A model generated the notes under the pieces. The model did no database searches and was not told the DNA's origin. It saw nothing but the letters and a program-made list of their open reading frames with translations. Source: UBA12170 sp964293475 (GTDB lineage: Bacteria; Bacteroidota; Bacteroidia; Bacteroidales; UBA12170). Taken from it: a stretch of 64,000 bases of DNA. The position numbers were made by a program, and so were the translations under genes. Location: contig CAXYYJ010000012.1 in assembly GCA_964293475.1 (NCBI GenBank), positions 1 through 64,000 on the forward strand. Reading direction: 5' to 3'. This document shows positions 59,039 through 64,000 of this stretch, piece after piece. The stretch's first letter is position 1. The number at the start of each line of letters is the position of its first letter.

Positions 59039-59578
59039 GTGAAAATATTTTTAACCGGAATGATGGGCAGCGGCAAAAGTGGTCATGGACAAAAGCTTGC
59101 CAAATTGCTGAAATTCGATTTTGTCGATACCGATGCTCTCATAGAAACTTCGCAAAGGCTTACTGTTAGTGAAATATTCGAATGCAAAGGGGAGGATTAT
59201 TTTCGTCAATTAGAGCATGAATTGCTGTTTGACTTTTCTTCACCATCAAATTCTGTAATTGCCACTGGCGGCGGATTTCCGTGTTTTGGTAATAATATGG
59301 ACTTGATGAACTCAATAGGTTCAACGGTTTATTTAAAAGCCGATGCTGCTTTTTTAGCAAGCCGCTTGCAAACTCAGAAGTCCAAACGACCTTTAATTGC
59401 TCAGCTTAGCGGAAATGATCTGGTTGCGTATTTGAAAAATCTACTTCAGGCGCGTGAGTCATTCTACTTAAAAAGTAAGGTTGTTTTGGAGACAAAAAAT
59501 TTGAAAACAACACAAATAGTTGACAGGCTTGTGAGCAATGGCTTGTTTATTGATAATTTTGAATTGAAAAAGGATTAA
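59039..59578 (+). CDS. aroK: Shikimate kinase
   Basis: A 179-residue kinase that makes shikimate-3-phosphate in aromatic amino acid synthesis. P-loop FLTGMMGSGKSGHGQKLA near the N terminus, the shikimate-binding DTDALIE, GEDYFRQLEHELL, and the VIATGGGFPCF motif are all present; KSKRPLIAQ is in the lid. It starts with GTG 59039 and may be transcribed without a leader. It is followed after 11 bp by a small ferredoxin-like gene. Confidence 0.95.
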   Translation: MKIFLTGMMGSGKSGHGQKLAKLLKFDFVDTDALIETSQRLTVSEIFECKGEDYFRQLEHELLFDFSSPSNSVIATGGGFPCFGNNMDLMNSIGSTVYLKADAAFLASRLQTQKSKRPLIAQLSGNDLVAYLKNLLQARESFYLKSKVVLETKNLKTTQIVDRLVSNGLFIDNFELKKD

Positions 59579-59589
59579 TTGATAAAATT

Positions 59590-59769
59590 ATGGAAGACAA
59601 TATTATATGTAATTGTATGAGTGTAAGTGAGCATGAAATTGTTTATTCTATCCGCAAACAGAATGCTGTTACACTTCAGGATATCATGGATATCACCGGA
59701 GCCATGACCGGCTGTGGTAGTTGTACCGAAGAAGTTGAAGATATTCTGCAACGTGAATTGGAAAGATAA
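59590..59769 (+). CDS. Small BFD-like [2Fe-2S] protein
   Basis: A 59-residue protein from ATG 59590 to TAA 59767-59769. Cysteines at 7, 9, 42 and 45 make a C-x-C...C-x2-C pattern (CNC near the N terminus, MTGCGSC near the C terminus), matching the BFD-like [2Fe-2S] domain of bacterioferritin-associated ferredoxin. The segment IRKQNAVTLQDIMDITGAMTGCG is typical. It likely carries electrons for iron release or is a small redox partner. It lies between aroK and an outer-membrane barrel gene; no bacterioferritin is nearby. Confidence 0.85.
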   Translation: MEDNIICNCMSVSEHEIVYSIRKQNAVTLQDIMDITGAMTGCGSCTEEVEDILQRELER

Positions 59770-59812
59770 GCTACTTAATTGGTTGAATTAGAAATTATAA
59801 ACCACCGGACAA

Positions 59813-60400
59813 ATGAAAAGAATGATAGGTTTAGCTGCTATGCTGCTTATAAATTTGGGGCTCATGGCACAGTCGGGCACCACAAATGGCGGACAGCCCA
59901 AATACAGTCAGCAGGCTGCACCACAAATTGCAACTGATGGACCAGGATTGCTGGCAGACCGTATTTATTACGGCGGAAATATAGGTTTTAGCTTTGGTAC
60001 TGTAACATCTGTTAGGATTAACCCATTGGTTGGTTATAAGTTAACCCCCCGCTTGTCAGTTGGTTTGACGGGCATGTATGAGTATATTGGTTATGAGACC
60101 TATTTTGGCAGGCAGCATTTTCACAATTTTGGCGGGAGTTTGTTTTCACGTTTTCAAATAGTTCCACAGGCATATGCCCATGCGGAGTATAATTACATGA
60201 GTTACGAGTATATGAACTCATCGGGTGAAAAATACCGTCAAGGGGTTCCGTTTGTTTTTCTGGGCGCTGGATTTAAAACCCAGGTGGGCTCTAATTTTTT
60301 CACCTATGCCCAAATTCTTTTCGACGTATTGCAACACCCCAATTCTCCTTACGATGCCTGGACTCCATTTTATAGCGTAGGTTTTGGTGTGGGTATCTGA
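59813..60400 (+). CDS. Predicted outer-membrane beta-barrel protein
   Basis: A 195-residue protein with a signal peptide (GLAAMLLINLGLMAQ) and a mature part of alternating aromatic strands (GGNIGFSFGTVTSVRINPLVGY, SVGLTGMYEYIGYETY, PFYSVGFGVGI) ending in a C-terminal aromatic strand. This is a small outer-membrane barrel. No family function is known. It is 43 bp after the BFD-like gene on the same strand, with a separate histidine kinase gene following. Confidence 0.75.
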   Translation: MKRMIGLAAMLLINLGLMAQSGTTNGGQPKYSQQAAPQIATDGPGLLADRIYYGGNIGFSFGTVTSVRINPLVGYKLTPRLSVGLTGMYEYIGYETYFGRQHFHNFGGSLFSRFQIVPQAYAHAEYNYMSYEYMNSSGEKYRQGVPFVFLGAGFKTQVGSNFFTYAQILFDVLQHPNSPYDAWTPFYSVGFGVGI

Positions 60401-60546
60401 AAAAATTGAATCCTTTGGTTGCCAATTACCGGTATTCTACAGCACTATTTCAATTGATAAATAATTGATATTTTGGTTATTCGTATTTATTTATTGTTTA
60501 CTTTAGATTGCGTCTTGGAAGACTAAAATCAATTTAGGGGAAACAA

Positions 60547-63162
60547 ATGAATGCAATGCCTAATTTACCAGTTTTAGGAGTCTGGAAATTTGATTTCCAG
60601 TCGAATGAGTTTACTATGGATTCAAATTTGCAGCAGCTTTTTGGCTTGCCACAAAATCAGGCAAAGCTAGACCTGTTAGATTTTATTGGCGAAAAAGTGA
60701 TGGAGGATGATAGACCATTATGCCTTCAAAACCTGAAAATTTTGAAAGAAAATATTGCCAATAAAGACTTTACCATGCGTTTTGAATTCAGAGTTAAATT
60801 TCCCGACAATGGAATTAAGCACTTTGAAAACCTTATTCTTATTAGCAATGAACAGCATTCGGAGGGTATTATTCAGGATATTTCTGCACGGAAACAACTC
60901 GAATTTGACAATTTAGAACTCAACAAAAAACTTACTCTATCCAACGAGAAATATCAAAAGCTGTTTGAGCATATGGACAATGCTGTGGCAGTTTTTAATG
61001 TAATAAACGGTGGTAAAGACTTTATTTTTAGTGGTTTCAACTCCTCTGCCGAAAGAATGGAAGGTTTAACACGGAATATTGTTCTTGGCCGAAATGTTAA
61101 GGATGTTTTTCCTGGTGTGAAAGACTATGGCTTGCTCGAAGTTTTTGAAAGGGTTTGGGAAACTGGTGAAAATGAATACCACCCTTTAAAAATGTATGTC
61201 GATGGTGAGATCAAATACTGGAGAGAAAACTATGTGTATCGCATTGGCGAGAACGAAATAGTAGCGCTTTATTACGATGTTACCCGCCGGAAGTCCTTGG
61301 AAATGGAGTTGAAAAAACTCATGCTTGCCGTGGAGCAAAGTGCCAACTCCATTGTCATAACCGATGTTGATGGAAATATAGAGTATGTAAACCGGAAATT
61401 TGTAGAAGTTTCGGGCTACTCTTCTCTTGAAGTAATTGGGAAGAATCCACGAATTTTGAAGTCGGAAATGCTTGATTCTCAGGATTACAAGCAGTTGTGG
61501 GAAACCATTTCACAAGGCCATGTATGGAAAGGGGAGTTCAAAAACCAAGCAAAGGACGGAAATACCTATTGGGAAAACGCCATTATTTCGCCAGTTTTTA
61601 ACGACAGCGGAGAAATTGTTAACTATTTGGCTATCAAGGAAGATATAACGGCTCAAAAGGGATTGGAATTGGCCATTGCCCAAAATGAAAATAAAATGCG
61701 CAACCTGTTCAATGCCATGCAGGATGTGATTTTTGAGATGGATTATAATGGCATATTCTTATATATAGCCCCCACTTCTACCGAAAAAGCCTATTGGCTG
61801 CCACAAAAACTTGAAGGAAAATCATTTTACGATATTTTTCCGGATTATCTGGCCGATAAATTTTTAAAATGGGTGAAGGAAAGTATTGATAATGAAAAGC
61901 TTTTGGTTAAAGAATACAGCCTGCTCATTAATGATAAGCTGGAATGGTTCGAGGGTCGCCTTACCCCAAAAAGCAAAAACTCGGTTATTTTTATCGCCCG
62001 ACTTATAACTGAACGCAAAGAAATTGAATTTGAAATTGCCAAATCCAATGCTCATTTGGTCAACAGTGAGCAAAAGTTCCGAAGTCTGTTTGAGAAATCA
62101 GGCGATGCCATCATCCTTATCGCTAATGGAAGGATATCCGATTGCAATCTGGCCACTGTCAAGATTTTAGGCTACGAAAACCGGGACGAAATATTAGGAA
62201 AAACACCATCAGAACTATCTCCAATGTTTCAGGAGAATGGAGAATCTTCGTTCATGTTGGCTCAAAAAATGATTCAGCAGACTTTGAAAAACGGAACTCA
62301 TCGTTTTGAGTGGAACCATACCAGGAAAAACGGCGATCCTTTCCCTGTGGAAGTGTTACTCACCAATTTGAGCTCGCCCGAGAAGGGTCAGCTTCTTCAC
62401 GGGGTTTGGCGTGATATAAGCGTTAGAAAAGCCGAAGCACTTGAACTCCAGAAAGCCAAAGAGAAAGCCGAACAAGCCGATAAGTTCAAATCGGCCTTCT
62501 TAGCCAATATGAGCCATGAAATCCGCACCCCCATGAACGGAATTCTTGGTTTTACCGAGCTACTTACAGATCCTGATATTGATGACGATGAACGTAATCA
62601 CTTTATCAAAATTATTAGAAAAAGTGGCATCAATATGTTGAATATCATCAACGATATTCTCGATATTTCCAAAATAGAATCGGGTGAAATGGAGCTGAAC
62701 AAAAAACCGCACAATGTTATTGAAACGCTCAACTATCTCTATGAATTCTTCAAACCCGAAATCACTTTTAAGGGGATGCAATGGAACAGAGGATACGACC
62801 AAAAAGGCAAATGTAAATTCCTGGTGGATCAGTTTAAACTGAACGAAATTCTGACAAATCTTATAAAAAATGCCATCAAATATACCTATCAGGGACAAAT
62901 TGAAATCGGGCTTTCCTGCTCCAACGAAGATGTTCTTTTTTATGTGAAGGACAGCGGTGTGGGAATTCCTGCCGAAAAGCTCGAAATGGTTTTTGAGCGA
63001 TTTGTTCAGGCGGAAAACGATATTACCCATATGGTAAATGGAACCGGGCTTGGGTTGTCAATCGCCAGAGCCTACATAGAAATGCATGGTGGAAAAATTT
63101 GGGTTGAATCGGAAGTTGAACAGGGGTCCACGTTTTTCTTTACTCTGCCCAGAGAGATTTAA
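60547..63162 (+). CDS. Hybrid-less sensor histidine kinase with five PAS domains
   Basis: An 871-residue cytoplasmic-looking sensor (no clear membrane helix). Five PAS domains can be outlined: about 1-115, 135-250, 255-380 (KKLMLAVEQSANSIVITDVDGNIEYVNRKF), 385-495 and 505-630 (FRSLFEKSGDAIILIANGRI). The kinase core has the phospho-histidine H657 in LANMSHEIRTPMNGILGF, N-box NEILTNLIKNAIKYT, G1 DSGVGIPAEK and G2 GTGLGLSIARAYIEMHGG. There is no receiver domain. The signal is probably cytoplasmic redox or small molecule, but the ligand is unknown. No response regulator is adjacent. Confidence 0.93.
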   Translation: MNAMPNLPVLGVWKFDFQSNEFTMDSNLQQLFGLPQNQAKLDLLDFIGEKVMEDDRPLCLQNLKILKENIANKDFTMRFEFRVKFPDNGIKHFENLILISNEQHSEGIIQDISARKQLEFDNLELNKKLTLSNEKYQKLFEHMDNAVAVFNVINGGKDFIFSGFNSSAERMEGLTRNIVLGRNVKDVFPGVKDYGLLEVFERVWETGENEYHPLKMYVDGEIKYWRENYVYRIGENEIVALYYDVTRRKSLEMELKKLMLAVEQSANSIVITDVDGNIEYVNRKFVEVSGYSSLEVIGKNPRILKSEMLDSQDYKQLWETISQGHVWKGEFKNQAKDGNTYWENAIISPVFNDSGEIVNYLAIKEDITAQKGLELAIAQNENKMRNLFNAMQDVIFEMDYNGIFLYIAPTSTEKAYWLPQKLEGKSFYDIFPDYLADKFLKWVKESIDNEKLLVKEYSLLINDKLEWFEGRLTPKSKNSVIFIARLITERKEIEFEIAKSNAHLVNSEQKFRSLFEKSGDAIILIANGRISDCNLATVKILGYENRDEILGKTPSELSPMFQENGESSFMLAQKMIQQTLKNGTHRFEWNHTRKNGDPFPVEVLLTNLSSPEKGQLLHGVWRDISVRKAEALELQKAKEKAEQADKFKSAFLANMSHEIRTPMNGILGFTELLTDPDIDDDERNHFIKIIRKSGINMLNIINDILDISKIESGEMELNKKPHNVIETLNYLYEFFKPEITFKGMQWNRGYDQKGKCKFLVDQFKLNEILTNLIKNAIKYTYQGQIEIGLSCSNEDVLFYVKDSGVGIPAEKLEMVFERFVQAENDITHMVNGTGLGLSIARAYIEMHGGKIWVESEVEQGSTFFFTLPREI

Positions 63163-63234
63163 TTATCTAAATATCTGTTATATTCAGGCAAAAAATATGG
63201 GTTTTTTCTGGTTTGAAAAATGAGAAGAATCGCA

Positions 63235-64000
63235 TTAAAGTATAAGCACTTCGGGTTCTAAGGGAATTCCGAATATTTCCAATACTCTTTGCTGAATGAG
63301 TTGTGAGAGCTGATAAATCTCCTGACCCTGTGCATTTCCTAAGTTGATGAGAATGAGCGCGTGTTTTGGGTGAACGCCAGCTTGTCCGCTCACATACCCT
63401 TTAAAACCAGCCTTTTCTATGAGCCATGCGGCTGGCAATTTCACTCCCCCGCCTTTTTGGGGATAGCTCACAATATCGTGGTAGAGCTCGGCCATATCGT
63501 CAAAATGCTCCTGTGTAATAACGGGGTTTTTGAAAAAGCTACCAGCATTTCCCAATTCAGCGGGGTTGGGTAGTTTGGTTTTTCTTATGGCAACCACGGC
63601 ATTTCTAACATCCACAATATCAGGTATTTTTTTGTCGCTCATGGATTGAGCCATTTCCTTTAAATTGCCATAATCAAGAGTTACTTTGGGATATCGTGCC
63701 AGTTTCACAACAACCGAAGTAATCAGATATTTATTTTTCAGGGGGCCTTTGAAAATGCTGTATCTATAATCGAAATCCAGCTCCTGTAAATAGAAATTTT
63801 GTTTAGTTCCATCGGATAAGTCTATGGCTTCTAAGCTATTAAAAACTTCTTTGAATTCAACCCCATAAGCTCCTATGTTTTGTACGGGTGCTGCACCCAC
63901 AGTGCCGGGAATATAGGATAGGTTTTCAATTCCCCCATAGCCATGTTTCACCGCCCATTGAACAAAATCGTCCCAACTTTCGCCTGCCGCCACTTTCACC
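63235..64000 (-). CDS. murB: UDP-N-acetylmuramate dehydrogenase, 3' part (5' end outside window)
   Basis: The last about 255 residues of MurB, which reduces UDP-GlcNAc-enolpyruvate to UDP-MurNAc in peptidoglycan synthesis. Landmarks are LSYIPGTVGAAPVQNIGAYGVEFKEV (FAD-binding region), DYRYSIFK, NAGSFFKNP with the catalytic Ser, and AAWLIEKAGFKGYVSGQAGVHPKHALILIN. The frame is open to the right edge, so the N-terminal FAD-binding part lies outside. The type I MurB ending EPEVLIL is intact. Confidence 0.95.
   Translation of the reverse strand, partial: VKVAAGESWDDFVQWAVKHGYGGIENLSYIPGTVGAAPVQNIGAYGVEFKEVFNSLEAIDLSDGTKQNFYLQELDFDYRYSIFKGPLKNKYLITSVVVKLARYPKVTLDYGNLKEMAQSMSDKKIPDIVDVRNAVVAIRKTKLPNPAELGNAGSFFKNPVITQEHFDDMAELYHDIVSYPQKGGGVKLPAAWLIEKAGFKGYVSGQAGVHPKHALILINLGNAQGQEIYQLSQLIQQRVLEIFGIPLEPEVLIL

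Overview
The window is a 64 kb stretch of a Bacteroidota (Bacteroidetes) chromosome, probably an anaerobic or microaerophilic Bacteroidales-like lineage. Reasons: a fused LpxC/FabZ gene, the PorX-type response regulator and a C-terminal type IX secretion sorting domain, DUF6266, DUF6427 and DUF4268 families, bS6-bS18-bL9 gene order, many promoters matching the Bacteroidetes -7 box TAnnTTTG, and a superoxide reductase in place of an obvious superoxide dismutase. No rRNA, tRNA, CRISPR array, prophage or insertion sequence was recognised. All family calls are by eye; no database search was run.

Layout. 1-5 kb: end of a DUF6266 gene, an EamA exporter, a DegT/DnrJ-type sugar aminotransferase, an outer-membrane barrel and waaA (Kdo transferase). 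4.9-5.8 kb: decaying toxin-antitoxin remnants, including a toxin gene with a premature stop. 5.9-10 kb: superoxide reductase and a giant type IX-secreted beta-propeller/PKD protein. 10.2-14 kb: an accessory patch with a HigBA module and two tandem paralogous DUF1016/PDDEXK nuclease genes that were duplicated together with about 270 bp of upstream DNA. Both carry paired palindromes in the inter-domain linker. 14.3-16.8 kb: a two-gene metal transport operon (divergent Nramp plus ArsP_2-type exporter) with an unusual structured leader.

17-26 kb: a SulP transporter and a six-gene membrane complex resembling hydrogenase-4/complex I. Its large and small subunits have lost the cysteines that bind NiFe and the proximal FeS cluster, as in the 'energy-converting hydrogenase related' (Ehr) group. 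26.4-33.2 kb: LolD and a 2048-residue protein built from about 31 repeats of a 57-residue TPR-like unit. 33-38 kb: housekeeping genes (transaldolase, RNase HII, purD) with DUF4268 and DUF6427 proteins. 38-44 kb: surface polysaccharide genes (glycosyltransferase, flippase, two Wzz proteins, O-antigen ligase).

44-49 kb: a lipid A operon (lpxD, lpxC/fabZ, lpxA, efp, second LpxD-like gene). 49-57 kb: HD phosphohydrolase, porX, tsaE, alanine dehydrogenase, a secreted endonuclease/phosphatase-family protein, and a sigma factor overlapping a membrane TPR protein that may be its regulator. 57-64 kb: rRNA methyltransferase, ribosomal proteins bS6/bS18/bL9, shikimate kinase, a tiny BFD-like [2Fe-2S] protein, a barrel protein, a five-PAS histidine kinase and the 3' part of murB.

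Envelope biogenesis is the main theme: lipid A and Kdo addition, O-antigen assembly, lipoprotein sorting, type IX secretion control, murB and several barrels. The most unusual items are the DUF1016 gene pair with conserved-loop, divergent-stem palindromes, the tandem start-codon hairpins before the Nramp gene, the cysteine-less hydrogenase-like complex, and the 2048-residue repeat protein.
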